A DNA stretch of 64,000 nucleotides from Hibiscus mutabilis (GCA_019671005.1 CM033745.1:16234921-16298920), one strand, 5' to 3'. Positions 10,069 to 21,043 are shown, counted from the stretch's first letter. The notes: generated from the sequence alone by a model not told the origin. Made by a program: numbers and translations.

Positions 10069-11361
10069 ATGTCCGAGATGATGGACCGGATGAATGCCAT
10101 GATGAAAGGCAAGCAGCATGTCGAACTCAGAAAAGATTCGGTCGGGGAGCAGAATGTGGAACAGAATGGTCAGAATGTCAAAATAGACAACACCGTTAAA
10201 TATGACAAATCGAATCCCTTTGTGATCAATCTCAAGAAGCAGACAAGTAGCATATCTGGGGTAGATACCCAGGGAACAGAGGCAAAACCAGGGGAAGTTC
10301 GAGAATCTAATGACATCAGAAGAGATTATCCTATACCCATGAGATACACCGAGTTACTTCCGTTGCTTGTCGAAAGGAACCTTATCATATCAGTGAAGTC
10401 TGTACCAAGAAAACCTCCTTATCCGAAAGATTACAACAATCGTGTTTGGTGCAGCTACCACATAGGCGATTCGAGTCATCACACTGAAAATTGTAGGGCC
10501 CTGAAGGACAGAGTTCGAGATCTTATCAGAATGGGAATTTTGGGTTTCGAAGACGGACAACCCCGATTCTTCAGCCAGCCTGCCGTTGCCCGAGGGGCAA
10601 AGTCGAAAGAGGAACAATACCCAGCCCATGGTTCAGGTAACACAGAAGTAGGTCACTCAAGCGGGATAAAGTTAGGAGTCAAGAATAAAAGTGTCTCAGA
10701 AGATGAACTTACACGCAAGTGCGGCCAGCTCGAGCATGAGAGGCACAATCTGAGCATGAAATTAAAGAACGTACAAGACGAGTACCAGAAGCTGCAATTT
10801 GAATTCAAGAGTTTCGGTCTGGGTGACACCGCGGAAGAGTGGGTCAATGGTATGATTCAGCTGGGGAACGGTTCAGAACGCTGGAAGCAGAAATGCAAGA
10901 ATAGTAAGAATAAAGTCAGATCATTATCACAGAAGCTGGAAGAAGCTGAGGGCCAACGCGACTTTCTCCAAAATGAGTTGGAAAGCAGTCTGGCCATGGA
11001 AGATATCCTGAAATCAAGTCTGCACCAGGAAAGGAATGAATCACAAGCCTTTCAAATGGAAAACGCAGCACTCAAAGAACAGATAGCGAGGCTCGAGACT
11101 GCTTTACATACCAGTGAGATCCGTGCTGGGGCAATGACCGTTAAGCTACAAAAGGCCGAGCAAACAATACGGGAGAAAGATCGGGACATGAAGATGGTTA
11201 CGACTCAAGCCCGACAAGTAGCTCAACATGTAGCAGATTTAGCCGATGCAGCAGCACCAATAAGCCAGAATATGGATCTGGCATTGGACCGCGAAGGAAA
11301 ACTGACGGGACTATTGAATGAGGTCAAGACATTAGGTGCCAGGGCTCACCGCTATCTGTAA
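10069..11361 (+). CDS. Chimeric retrotransposon ORF: Gag C-terminal cassette fused to PMD-type coiled-coil tail
   Basis: An intact 430-residue frame. Residues 1-20 are Met-rich and Gag-like. Residues 92-165 hold 'YTELLPLL', a Pro-rich 'KPPYPK', and a C-X2-H-X5-H-X4-C motif (C128, H131, H137, C142) followed by 'ALKDRVRDLI', the same module that ends Ogre Gags. From about residue 200 to the end it is a heptad-rich coiled coil with a 'FGLGDTAEEW' segment and the ending 'GLLNEVKTLGARAHRYL'. That tail resembles plant mobile domain proteins carried by Malvaceae Ogre-like elements, but the mobile domain itself is absent. The start at 10069 is the first ATG; the frame is open upstream to 9919. The product may oligomerise or bind nucleic acid; function is unknown. 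A fused or rearranged origin is inferred. Confidence 0.75.
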   Translation: MSEMMDRMNAMMKGKQHVELRKDSVGEQNVEQNGQNVKIDNTVKYDKSNPFVINLKKQTSSISGVDTQGTEAKPGEVRESNDIRRDYPIPMRYTELLPLLVERNLIISVKSVPRKPPYPKDYNNRVWCSYHIGDSSHHTENCRALKDRVRDLIRMGILGFEDGQPRFFSQPAVARGAKSKEEQYPAHGSGNTEVGHSSGIKLGVKNKSVSEDELTRKCGQLEHERHNLSMKLKNVQDEYQKLQFEFKSFGLGDTAEEWVNGMIQLGNGSERWKQKCKNSKNKVRSLSQKLEEAEGQRDFLQNELESSLAMEDILKSSLHQERNESQAFQMENAALKEQIARLETALHTSEIRAGAMTVKLQKAEQTIREKDRDMKMVTTQARQVAQHVADLADAAAPISQNMDLALDREGKLTGLLNEVKTLGARAHRYL

Positions 11362-11552
11362 AACCCTAATACCGGATGTAATGAAACCTCTTGGTCTGAA
11401 TGAAAGATGTTTTATAGGGACAAATCACTTGCAGAATCAATACTTTATTGCATTCATGCATTGCATTTGCATCACGTTCTTTGCATTGTTTTATCATCGC
11501 ATGGCACTTCATCATTTAACACTTGGGGTTCGATGACAGAATTAGTTGGGAA

Positions 11553-12635
11553 ATGGAACGAATTGAAGAGTCGAGGCTTGACCAGTTAGAAGAAAAAATC
11601 GAGAAAGAGCTTGAGAAGAAAGAGAAGATAAATGTTTTCAATACGAGAGAACTCTGCCTAGTCCCTGATTTGGTCATTCCTCTGAATTTCAAGGTTCCCA
11701 AATTTACGCAGTATGACGGAACCAGCTGCCCGAAGATTCACTTAACCATGTTCTGTAGAAAAATGGAAGGATACATGAAGAACGAAGAATTGTTGATCCA
11801 CCATTTCCATGATAGCCTAACGGGACCAGCAGCAGTGTGGTATAACCGTTTGAACAGAAACCAAGTTAGGTCATGGGGTGACCTCGCTAATGCCTTTTTG
11901 GATCAATACAAATATGCTTTAGATTTAGCACCCTGTCGACAGTTTCTTCAGAATGAGAAAATGAGACCAAGTGAAAGCTTCAGGGAATATGCATTAAGGT
12001 GGCGATGTCTGGCGACCCAAGTCCAGCCCCCTATAGCGGAAGAAGTGTTGACTCCCCTATTTCATGCAACGCTTCCCTCTCCCTTCTTCGATGTGATGTT
12101 GGAGAAATCGATAAACGGATTCGAAGATTTCATGACGATTGGAGAGAGGATAGAATATGCAATCAAAGAAGGAAAATTGGGCCTAAAGTCTAAGGACCGA
12201 ATCGAAGATAAGATAGATAAGGATGGAGAGGTAAATGAATGTCATCTCCAGGGTTCACGTGGCAGTAAAAGAATGAGACAGACTGACAAATTGGGGTCAT
12301 CAAAGAAAATTCCTCGGACGAGCGCAAATTTGGAAGTGTTTGGGACATCTATCTCAGACATTTGGCCTCATCTGGTAGGGGGTCACTATCTTGTTCCTAG
12401 GCCGATGAAGATTGCACCTGATCCATATGCCCATAGTTTTGACCCGAGTAGCACATGCGAATTCCATATGGGGGCACCGGGGCATCCCACCATAAAATGT
12501 AGACCTTTACTGGAGGAAATCAAGAAGCTGGTCAATGATGGAACCCTGACACAAGAGCTGATCAAGCAGTGGAAGATCAAGGATGAGAAGCAAATCTACA
12601 TAGTGCTGAAGAAGCCAGAGATGTCTCTACATTAA
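11553..12635 (+). CDS. gag: Ogre/Tat Gag
   Basis: A 360-residue intact Gag. From its ATG, residues 1-30 are a Glu/Lys coiled coil. Residues 45-215 form a capsid-like Retrotrans_gag domain with 'FKVPKFTQYDGTSCP', 'LIHHFHDSLTGPAAVWY', 'DLANAFLDQYKYALD' and 'ATQVQPPIAEE'. A knuckle-like C-X2-H-X5-H-X4-C lies at C302, H305, H311 and C316. It would form the cytoplasmic virus-like particle that packages element RNA. The frame extends ten codons upstream of 11553 without an ATG, so 11553 is the likely start. The usual downstream protease and Pol are missing, and the frame ends after 'KQIYIVLKKPEMSLH'. Capsid-like sequence with no stop suggests a recently active or trans-mobilised copy. Confidence 0.88.
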   Translation: MERIEESRLDQLEEKIEKELEKKEKINVFNTRELCLVPDLVIPLNFKVPKFTQYDGTSCPKIHLTMFCRKMEGYMKNEELLIHHFHDSLTGPAAVWYNRLNRNQVRSWGDLANAFLDQYKYALDLAPCRQFLQNEKMRPSESFREYALRWRCLATQVQPPIAEEVLTPLFHATLPSPFFDVMLEKSINGFEDFMTIGERIEYAIKEGKLGLKSKDRIEDKIDKDGEVNECHLQGSRGSKRMRQTDKLGSSKKIPRTSANLEVFGTSISDIWPHLVGGHYLVPRPMKIAPDPYAHSFDPSSTCEFHMGAPGHPTIKCRPLLEEIKKLVNDGTLTQELIKQWKIKDEKQIYIVLKKPEMSLH

Positions 12636-14509
12636 AATACCTTCCTAAAGTAATACAAGGAATCAACTCTATGTGGCCCCCATGTGGCAAAGATCTTTTG
12701 TGATGGGGCATGTTTGTTAATTTTTATTTTCAATAAAGAACACATTTCGCTTAACATATAATGCTTTTGAAAGCACATAGATATTTTCTCGCAGTTGTAG
12801 GACGCTGGATATCAATTGCAAGATGTGACATTAGATAGATGTCGTGACAACGATGATGTGTGATCTTCCCCACCGGACTCTGGTCAGCAAAGCGAGATTA
12901 TTACTCTTTCGATGATATTCAAGGACAAAAAACCTCTAAATGTCAACCATGTAGAGTTGCTTGAAATTGAAACTCTAGGCATAATCTTCTAGGTAGTAAA
13001 GAAAAAATAAACAAAAAAGGAAGAGAAAAAGAAAAGAAAGAAAAAAGAAATGAAAATAAAGAAGGAGAAAATAATAATAAAAAGTACTCCTATGTTCGAA
13101 ACCTGGTAATAGGCTTGTTCGGATAAGAGTATGGAAATTTTGGGGCACTCCGCTGAAGCGATAGGGTGGAGATATATCATCCAATTCAAGAAACCTTAGC
13201 TTCATGAGTGATGGTAATATTTTCAAATCATGACTATGCCGAGTAACTTGGGGCAGTGTTGTTTGCTCCATCGTTGTCCTCAAGACAAAGGACTGTGACG
13301 AATTGATTTCCTCAAATAATGATAAAAGCAAAAAAAAAACAAAAAAAAGAAAAAAGAAAAGAAAGAAAATAGGCGATATCATGAGAAAAATTAAGACTCG
13401 CACCACCCAGAACTCTATTCCTAGAGTAATATTTCTGCGCTCAAGTGGTTATACAAGCCTACCCTTTTGGGGGCGGAGTAGATAATGAGAATTGAGAAAG
13501 AGTAGCACTCTGCAGCAACGCGGTAATCATGAGGATGAACCGAGTCACCAGGGAAGACTTCACATCTTTGAATTACCAAGTGGTTGAATCTAAGCCACTC
13601 TTGCACATGATATCCAGAGCTCCTATGCTGTGTTTTCAAAATCTTGTATGTTTATCTAAATGATACCCTTCAGTGGAACACCAATCAGCAAATTGACAAG
13701 TTAAAGCAACAAAAATTTCCATGTATTACTTCAGGGGTAAGATCTAGAACACAAGGAGGCGGATACTATTGGAGCTCTTAACCAGAAATGACCTCACAAT
13801 GCATAGAATGAAGATGATAACAGAGGTATAGGTGTCAGACAGCTCAAGAACAAGAAGCGAATTCCAGCCACGATGCCTTGTTTGGTTCAAGAAAATAAAG
13901 GACGGAACATGACAAGAATGAGCTTACAAAGTGTGGGAACGGTAAAAAAGTAAACATTGAGTCTCCAAAGAATTAAAGCACAGAGATCGATGAATAGTGC
14001 CCGTCAAGAGGCAACAAGAAGATTGAGGTTAAGAAGCATTCCGCTCACCCCGATGACGAAATTAGCAAATACTCAGAATGTTGGGTCAAAAGAACTGGAA
14101 AGTAGCCGAGCACGATCGAATGGGGCAATGCGAATGTAAAGAATAGTAAGAATCTCTGCACACGATGATATAGTGTTTGTTGGTGAAGCGTGCAGAGACC
14201 CAAGAAGAAAAGGCGGGTGCTCGTGCAAAAGAACAAGAGCAGATGCCCATTGAGCAAAATTTGACAGAAATGAAGATCAAAATTGAGCATACCGCAAAAG
14301 GAAAGGAAATAGAGAAATCCAAAGAATGACTTTTCAGGACATAAGATTAACAATAAAAAGAAAAAAAAAAGGGAGAAAAAGAAACAAAGAAAAAAGAAAA
14401 AAAGGAGAAAGAAAGCACAACATTACATGCATCATATAGATAGGGGCATGTCAATTTTGCTTGTTCCTAAACAGGTATTTGAAGAATTGTCGAAGAATTT
14501 ACCAAAGTC
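12636..14509 (+). other. Non-coding region behind gag, including a block shared by three elements
   Basis: No frame here resembles protease or polymerase. A-rich tracts lie at 13000-13080, 13320-13370 and 14350-14420. Segments such as 'gaaattgaaactcta' (12965) and 'aatcatgaggatgaac' (13526) recur in the same order in the other Ogre-like elements (28680-29660 and 41800-42640). This is a conserved non-coding block of the family, or the remains of a deleted ORF. Confidence 0.6.
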
Positions 14510-15640
14510 TCGAAAAAACCACAGCCATAGCGGCGTGAGATCCAGATGTTAAATCTTTCGGGTCATCGGTAAGTCCTTCGGGCACGATGTTAAGTCCCTC
14601 GGGCCACCAATAAGTCTTTTGAGCGTGGTGATAAGTCCTTCGGGCCATCAGTAAGTCCTTCGGGCATGATGCGGCAGCATATCGGCGTGAGTCCCCAAAA
14701 AGAACCACAGCCATAGCGGCGTGAGATCCAGATGTTAAATCCTTCGGGTCATCGATAAGTCCTTCGGGCACGATGTTAAGTCCTTCGGGCCACCAATAAG
14801 TCTTTTGAGCGTGGTGATAAGTCCTTCGGGCCATCAGTAAGTCCTTCGGGCATGATGCGGCAGCATATCGGCGTGAGTCCCCAAAAAGAACAATAGCCAT
14901 AGTGGCATGATATCCAGATATTAAATCCTTCGGGTCATCGGTAAGTCTTTCGGGCATGATGTTAAGTCCTTCGGGCCACCAATAAGTCTTTCGAGCGTGG
15001 TAATAAGTCCTTCGGGCCATTAGTAAGTCCTTCGGGCATGATGTGGCAGCATATCGGCGTGAGTCCCTAAAGAACAATAGCCATAGCGGCGTTAGATCCA
15101 GATGTTAAATCCTTCGGGTCATCGGTAAGTCCTTCGGGCACGATGTTAAGTCCTTCGGGCCATCAGTAAGTCTTTCAAGCATGATGATAAGTCCTTCGGG
15201 CCATCAGTAAGTCCTTCGGGCATGATGCGGCAACATATCGGCGTGAGTCCCTAAAGAACGACAGCCATAGCGGCGTCAGATCCAGATGTTAAATCCTTCG
15301 GGTCATCGATAAGTCCTTCAGGCACGATGTTAAGTCCTTCGGGCCACCAATAAGTCTTTTGAGCGTGGTGATAAGTCCTTCGGGCCATCAGTAAGTCCTT
15401 TGGGCATGATGCGGCAGCATATGAGCGTGAGTCCCCATAGAACAATAGCCATAGCGGCGTTAGATCCAGATGTTAAATCCTTCAGGTCATCGGTAAGTCT
15501 TTCGGGCACGATGTTAAGTCCTTCGGGCCATCAGTAAGTCTTTCGAGCATGATGATAAGTCCTTCGGGCCATAAATAAGTCCTTTGGGCATGATGCGGCA
15601 GTCTTAGTAGCGTAGGTCCAAAAATGGCAACAACCTCGTA
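14510..15640. repeat. Six-copy 184-186-bp tandem array in the element's 3' region
   Basis: The anchor 'agccatag(c/t)ggc' recurs near 14522, 14708, 14894, 15078, 15262 and 15446, giving steps of 186, 186, 184, 184 and 184. Each unit contains several sub-repeats of about 30 bp built on 'aagtccttcgggc'. Three units of 186 bp (62 codons) keep a minus-strand frame open at 14499-15077; the 184-bp units break it. This is typical 3' variable-repeat architecture of Ogre elements. Confidence 0.93.
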
Positions 15641-15675
15641 AAAAAAAGGAACCTACATTTTCAAGCCCCAGTGAA

Positions 15676-15950
15676 AGGTTCTATAGAGGGAGAACCCTAA
15701 ATCCAGAATCTCAAAAGAAACTCCCAGTCGGAAGAATCCATCAGCGGCGCAAAAAGTTTTATATAGGAGAAACCAGCGTTGAAGACGAAGAGTTCTATAT
15801 AGGAAGGACTCCAAGCTTTACAGTCTCGAAGTGAAAGATTCTATATAGGAATGACTCATAACTCGAGGCTTTAGAGTGAAGGGTTCTATATAGGAAGAGC
15901 CTGTAGCTCCAAGATCGGAAGGTGACGAAGCTCTATATAGGAAGAACTTA
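15676..15950. repeat. Short interspersed array of CTATATAGGA motifs
   Basis: Variants of (T)CTATATAGGA recur six times near 15680, 15758, 15794, 15840, 15885 and 15931, each followed by a purine-rich spacer. This is a degenerate tandem repeat of about 50 bp, next to the polypurine tract side of the element. Confidence 0.8.
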
Positions 15951-16079
15951 CAAGCCCGAAGATTTGGCTAAGGAAGAACAGAGATGTCCAAAAGAACACG
16001 TTTTTCCAAAGCTACAAACATGGAAGTCTGATAAAAATTAGTGCTTATGAATCTTTGCTTTGTTTCTTATTCCATGAGA

Positions 16080-16098
16080 ACAAGCAAAGAGGGGCAAC
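16080..16098 (+). other. Polypurine tract of the Ogre element
   Basis: 'caagcaaagaggggcaac' abuts the first base (TGTAATC) of the right LTR. The same motif precedes the right LTRs at 30859 ('agtaaagaggggcaat') and 46526 ('aagcaaagatgggcagc'). It would prime plus-strand synthesis. Confidence 0.85.
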
Positions 16099-18986
16099 TG
16101 TAATCACTCATTTTTACCTGTAAATACATATGAGTATTGCATGTATATTATATTTATTGTTTGGATGAGTATTACTAATATATATATAAGGTGTGGTGTG
16201 CATGTATATTATAAGCTATGTATGTATACGTATTAAGGGTGTATGTATGTCGCGGGCGTATCTATTTAGTACGAGTGTATTTGTTTAATGTGTATAGATG
16301 TTAAGTCAATTATGTGTATGATTATACGTACGTATGCTAGAATGTTATATTAATTAATGTTTGTATAATATAAGTATACGTTTGCGTATGTATGTGTATT
16401 GCTATTATAATACTAATTATATTATTATTAATGGGCTGATATAAAATGAAATCCAAAAAATTAAATATATTAAACCCAAATAAAAATTACAGTCCAAGTC
16501 CAATTACAAATCTAATATTATTACAAGGCCCAAACCCAAACCCTATTTAATTACAATTATTGTGTGCAGGTGACTGGGGGCCGTTGGATCAAGATCTGAT
16601 CCAACGGCCACGATCCAACCAAGAAGTCAAAATATCTGCCAGCCGCGTGTTCCACACGTATGGACCGTTCGAGTGCCACTCGCGCGTGTGGTCCACGCCA
16701 CGGGCGCTTTGATATCCCACGCCGCGCGTGAGCCCCACGCTGCTCGACTCCTCGATCGCGGAGCTCCACGTGGCAAGATCCGGAGCCGCCTCATCAAATC
16801 GAGGCTTCATCCAGGCCGTTCGTCCTTCAAGCCATCTCGACCGCTAGATCGATCCGATCTAACGGCCGAGAACGCTGTCCGTCGCGGGCGAGAACACCCA
16901 TACCGCCACCATGCCGATATTCAACCACCATGCTCAGAACATGCCAAATACAACAAGCAACAAGTTTGTCAGTCCAGATCTGAAAAAGCAAGATGCAACT
17001 TGTACAAAACAAAGAAGCATATATATGAAACGATGACTTTTGTAACAAAGAACGGAGAGAGAATAGAGAGGTGGTAACAAAAAAACAGAGGAGAGTTGTA
17101 ACAGAGAGGTGGTAAAAAAAACAAGAGGAGAGTGGTAACAGAGATCTTGTAACAAAAAATTTGAAAGTTGTAACCAGTCAAGTGATAATCGAAAGTCAGG
17201 CCAGTGGTAAACACTTGTTTTCTTTTCTTATTTGTTTTCTTGCATACATATACAAAGAGATAAACAAAAAAAAGAAAGAGAGAAGAGGTCTTACCGTCGC
17301 TGTTCGTGGGTCTCCCTTCCTCAGTGACAAGCCTTTCGGCTTCCCCAAGCCAGAGATGGTGAACTGAAGGAAGGGGAAAGCCCCTGGTAGTTTCGATTTT
17401 AGGATTAAAAATGTTTTTTTTTTATTTCGTATTTCCTAGATCTAGGGCAAATAAGGGTGTATCCTCTGAATCCAACCACAGATTCATGTCGAGGGTGAAA
17501 CGGGGTCATTTCGGTGCGGAGAACACGGCGGCCGGCCGCTGGATTCTGGGTTTCATGGGGGATATTTGAGAGAAAATAAGAACGAGGCTGGGGATTACAA
17601 AACTGAAAATGAAAGAAATGAAGGGAAAATTGGTTTCGGTCTAAAAATAGGCTTTATATAGGTGTTATTATTTTTTGAAATGGGTAAATCACACACTTAA
17701 TCCCCCCAGCGTTTCCAATATTTTTATTTTTGTCTCGCCGCATGGTATAATTACAATCCCAGTCCCCCTGATATTTCAAAAGCTTACAATATAGTCCCTA
17801 AATTACACCAATCGTTTTAAATGGTAAAATTACGCCTTTAGCCATCCCGCGTTTTTGAACTTTTCATTTTGGGTCTGCCCCTTGGTCCAATTACAACTTT
17901 GATCCTTCTAGGTTCTGTTTACTTCGCATTTTAGTCCTGAAATTACATATTATTGTTCTTTAATTTACTTACCACGACTTTTATTTTTCTTTCATTTCAG
18001 TCCTGTCTCTTTGTAAATACTCATGTTCGTATTATAATCGTATATGTTGATGTATTCCATCGTTTTATTTTATATCCCTCGTATATGCCTCGTATTTTAT
18101 GTTTAAATGTATATGTGTATTAAGCTTATGATAGTATGTATCTTTTTATCCGGTTATTCGTATTAAAGTTGCCATGTTCTAGTTGGTTCGTATACATCAT
18201 GTTTTATATATTTTTATATGCGTATATTCTCTTGTTTTTTTAGGCTACATGTTAGTGTATCTTCTTTTTTTATGATATATTGTCCCATATATGTTGAAAT
18301 ATGTTTTATTACTAGTATTCATGTCTTTTTGAAATATTTGTTCGTCTATACGTACCTATTCCTGCCTTGTTATTCTGACATGTTAAAGTTGTTTTTATCC
18401 ATTATTTAGATTAATATGTATATATGCATGTTTTAGTCATATATATTATTTATGTTAGATTAGTATTCTGTTATGTCAATATTCATTGCATTTAAATATT
18501 TTGCCATGTTTTATATTTTTGCCACTAAGATTGCATATGATATATAAATTGTTAATGCGGTGTCCTTTTATCCGAGCGTAAACGGGGCCAGTATCAGGTG
18601 TAGTGATAATGGTTGGGCGTTTACTCTCGGATAACGGGACCCTTAAAATTAATTCGCAATTATGACCGAATTTTAAAATAATCGTCACTTTAATCCGGAA
18701 AATCCAATATTAATAAAGCGGTAATTATTAAAGTACCAGTTTTGGGCGGTGTGGGGGTGCTAATCCTTCCCCATCCGTAACCGACTCCCGAACCCAATCT
18801 TTTTGAATCTCTGGTTTTATGGTGTCCGGCCTACCTAAGTGGCCGGTGGCGACTCCATTTTTTTAAAATGCGGTTTCTTTTAAAACCCCATGGAATAAAT
18901 ATTTTATATCCAAAAAAATCACAAACACCTTTCAAAAATCCTCGTTTTTATTTAGCGATGAGAAAGTAAAGAGGGACATCGCTACA
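16099..18986 (+). repeat. 3' LTR of the Ogre/Tat element
   Basis: This 2,888-bp partner of 6315-9217 ends ATCGCTACA and is followed by GTATC. The first palindrome is conserved at 16579-16609. Open frames within it are non-coding by comparison with the left LTR. Confidence 0.93.
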
Positions 18987-18991
18987 GTATC

Positions 18992-20006
18992 GATCTACTA
19001 CATGGTTGTATCGATATGGCTAAGCTAAATTGGGTAAGTTAGTTAAGACAATTAGGTCGTATCGATACAGGTCCTACCATATCGATACGCCTTGCCTAAA
19101 ATCAACATTTTTAATGGAACCCCCAATTCTTATTCTTTAAAAAAGGTCCAACAACTTAATTATACCCAAATTACTTCAAAATTGGATATAAAATTCAACA
19201 ATTACATCTTTCAAGCATATTCGGTACATAATTCTCCGATCATCAGAACCTAATTTCGACTAGATAAGTTTCTAGGGTGTGACATTGACAGTAAGGTTGA
19301 GGAATTTAGTTGTACTAATACGACCTTTGAGCTTATCGAAACAGGTCAACCATGATCAATTCATATCGATACAGCCCCGGCTGTATCGAAACATGTATTG
19401 ATTTTGGCAGATGAAACTTGAAACTGTGTACATCAATATTGATACGACCCTCGGCGTATCGAACTAGTGGTCAATGGACAAGTCAAAGCTAGTCAACCGT
19501 ATTGATATAGATCAAGCCGTATCGAAATGAAAGTAGTCAATTTTGGAATAAAGCTTAATCCATACCAATACAACCTTAGGTGTTTCGGTACGGTGACAGT
19601 TAAAAGGGCTAAGAACATAGTTTTAAATAGTTTACATATTGGTCACTAAGGATCGCAAGGCTTAATTGAAAGAGTAAATGATCTCTAATTGCTTTGAAAA
19701 TTTATATGAACACTGATTTCGACATGAATTTCCTGATGATATAGTTTAAAACAAGAAAGGACCTCTAAAATATAAAAGTTACAATTTAGTCCCTAAAACT
19801 CGTAAAAAGCCTAAATTAGTCCTTAATTGATAATCCAAGCATTGCATTGAATCCCGATGTCATCGACATTGATATTGACTTATTTTTCAAGCAATTTATT
19901 GGTTAACTATTGATTATAATTCGATTTCACCATATCGATCACCGTTTGGGTCACCGGTAGCATTCTCTAACCCGATTATCTACCAAGCCGGGTGGGGGAT
20001 GTTACA
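18992..20006 (-). repeat. Right fragment and terminus of the old minus-strand LTR-like repeat
   Basis: On the minus strand this begins TGTAACATCCCCCACCCGG at 20006, a typical start of a chromovirus-like Ty3/gypsy LTR. It is rich in degenerate (G)TATCGATAC/TATCGAAAC motifs, about eleven between 18987 and 19530. With 4894-6314 and 1-52 it makes about 2.5 kb of one LTR that extends beyond the window. No coding frame is seen. Confidence 0.6.
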
Positions 20007-20161
20007 AGATAAGAATGTTGGTCATGTGCGAGTGTTCAGAGAAGCCCAAACTAGTGGACCCAACTCCCTAACGGGTTGATCTTTGAGCCCAAATTTGAGT
20101 GTGAACCTAAACCAATGCATGAACCGGATCTTTGATTTGAACCGAACCATTTCTTGGACCC

Positions 20162-20355
20162 TTGACATGTGAACCGTTTGGACCATTGACCGATTTTGAC
20201 CAAACCAGCCTTTAACCAGTTTGACCTTTGAGTAGATTTGACATGTTGACCGTGAATCGAACCAGACCTTTGACTTTTGACTGAGTTGACTTTAACTTTT
20301 TGTCGGAGTTGACTTTGGCTAGGGTTGACTTTGACCAGAGTTGACTAAAGTTGAC
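20162..20355 (+). repeat. Dense TTGAC (W-box core) cluster
   Basis: Reading by eye I count 14 TTGAC cores in about 194 bp, all on the plus strand, at irregular spacing. TTGAC(C/T) is the core bound by WRKY transcription factors. The cluster could be a degenerate short repeat or an enhancer-like LTR region; binding is not shown. Confidence 0.6.
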
Positions 20356-20980
20356 ATTTTTGGACAACCTTTTTCTTGAACTTTTTTGCTGTTTTGATTC
20401 CAAATCCGCTAGCCGTTTTGTCAAGTTCGAAACTGAATGCTCCGTTTTACTATTTACAATTAATTTGTATTTAGTAATTTGAATGATTTGGACATTGGTT
20501 TAATTTGAGTCATTCTTGTGTTCAGGTACTGACTTTGAGGCCGATGAGTTTCATCTTCCTAATTAGTCTTACCTTGCTCGTTCATCGAGATTCACATGTG
20601 AGTATACATTTGGATTAGTTTTATGTATATAGTTGGTAGCTCAGTGATAGTAATATAGAACTCATTCTTTGTAGGTTTTAATTTTGTTAGACTTGAGCGC
20701 GAGACACGTTCTTCTCGGAATTAGAGTTAGCATTGCCTAAAGGGTGTGTTTCTTATTGTGCTATATTTTGTGAAATAATGTTTTATATCTTGCTTGATTT
20801 GTTATCTGATTGATTGTGATTCGAGAATGTTTTGAAAACATCATGCATGACATATTTAATTGTGTTTTTAAATCAAGCATCAGATTTTCAAAAATGAGAC
20901 TCTTGTAAATGTTCAGATTTATGATTTTCAAATCGTATCATTGAGTCATGTAATTGGAATTGTGTTCGAAAAAAAATGAG

Positions 20981-21043
20981 GGAAACCTCCACTCTGGCAA
21001 GGGAAACCTCCACTCTTGTGAGGGCAACCTCCACTCTGTATGA
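20981..21043. repeat. Three-copy 21-bp tandem repeat
   Basis: Three consecutive 21-bp units begin 'ggg(a/c)aacctccactct' and differ in their last six bases. It lies inside the LTR-like repeat. Confidence 0.85.

Larger units (their letters stand above)
6315..18986 (+). mobile_element. Complete non-autonomous Ogre/Tat-type Ty3/gypsy element
   Basis: The element is 12,672 bp, bounded by TGTA...TACA and an exact GTATC duplication (6310-6314 and 18987-18991). Order: 2.9-kb LTR, primer-binding site, long leader, chimeric ORF, gag, about 1.9 kb of non-coding sequence, two tandem-repeat blocks, polypurine tract, 2.9-kb LTR. No protease, reverse transcriptase, RNase H or integrase motif is present. 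The two LTRs are very similar by eye and both long frames are open, so the insertion looks fairly recent. Lineage is assigned from the Gag sequence, primer-site type and 3' repeat architecture. Confidence 0.92.

Noticed and set aside
14499..15077. 192-codon minus-strand frame as a repeat protein
   Set aside because: Open only because three units are 186 bp long. It is antisense to the element, and the frame is lost in the 184-bp units.
20212..20424. 70-codon minus-strand frame (Lys/Ser-rich)
   Set aside because: It is the antisense translation of the TTGAC-rich repeat, which avoids stops by composition.
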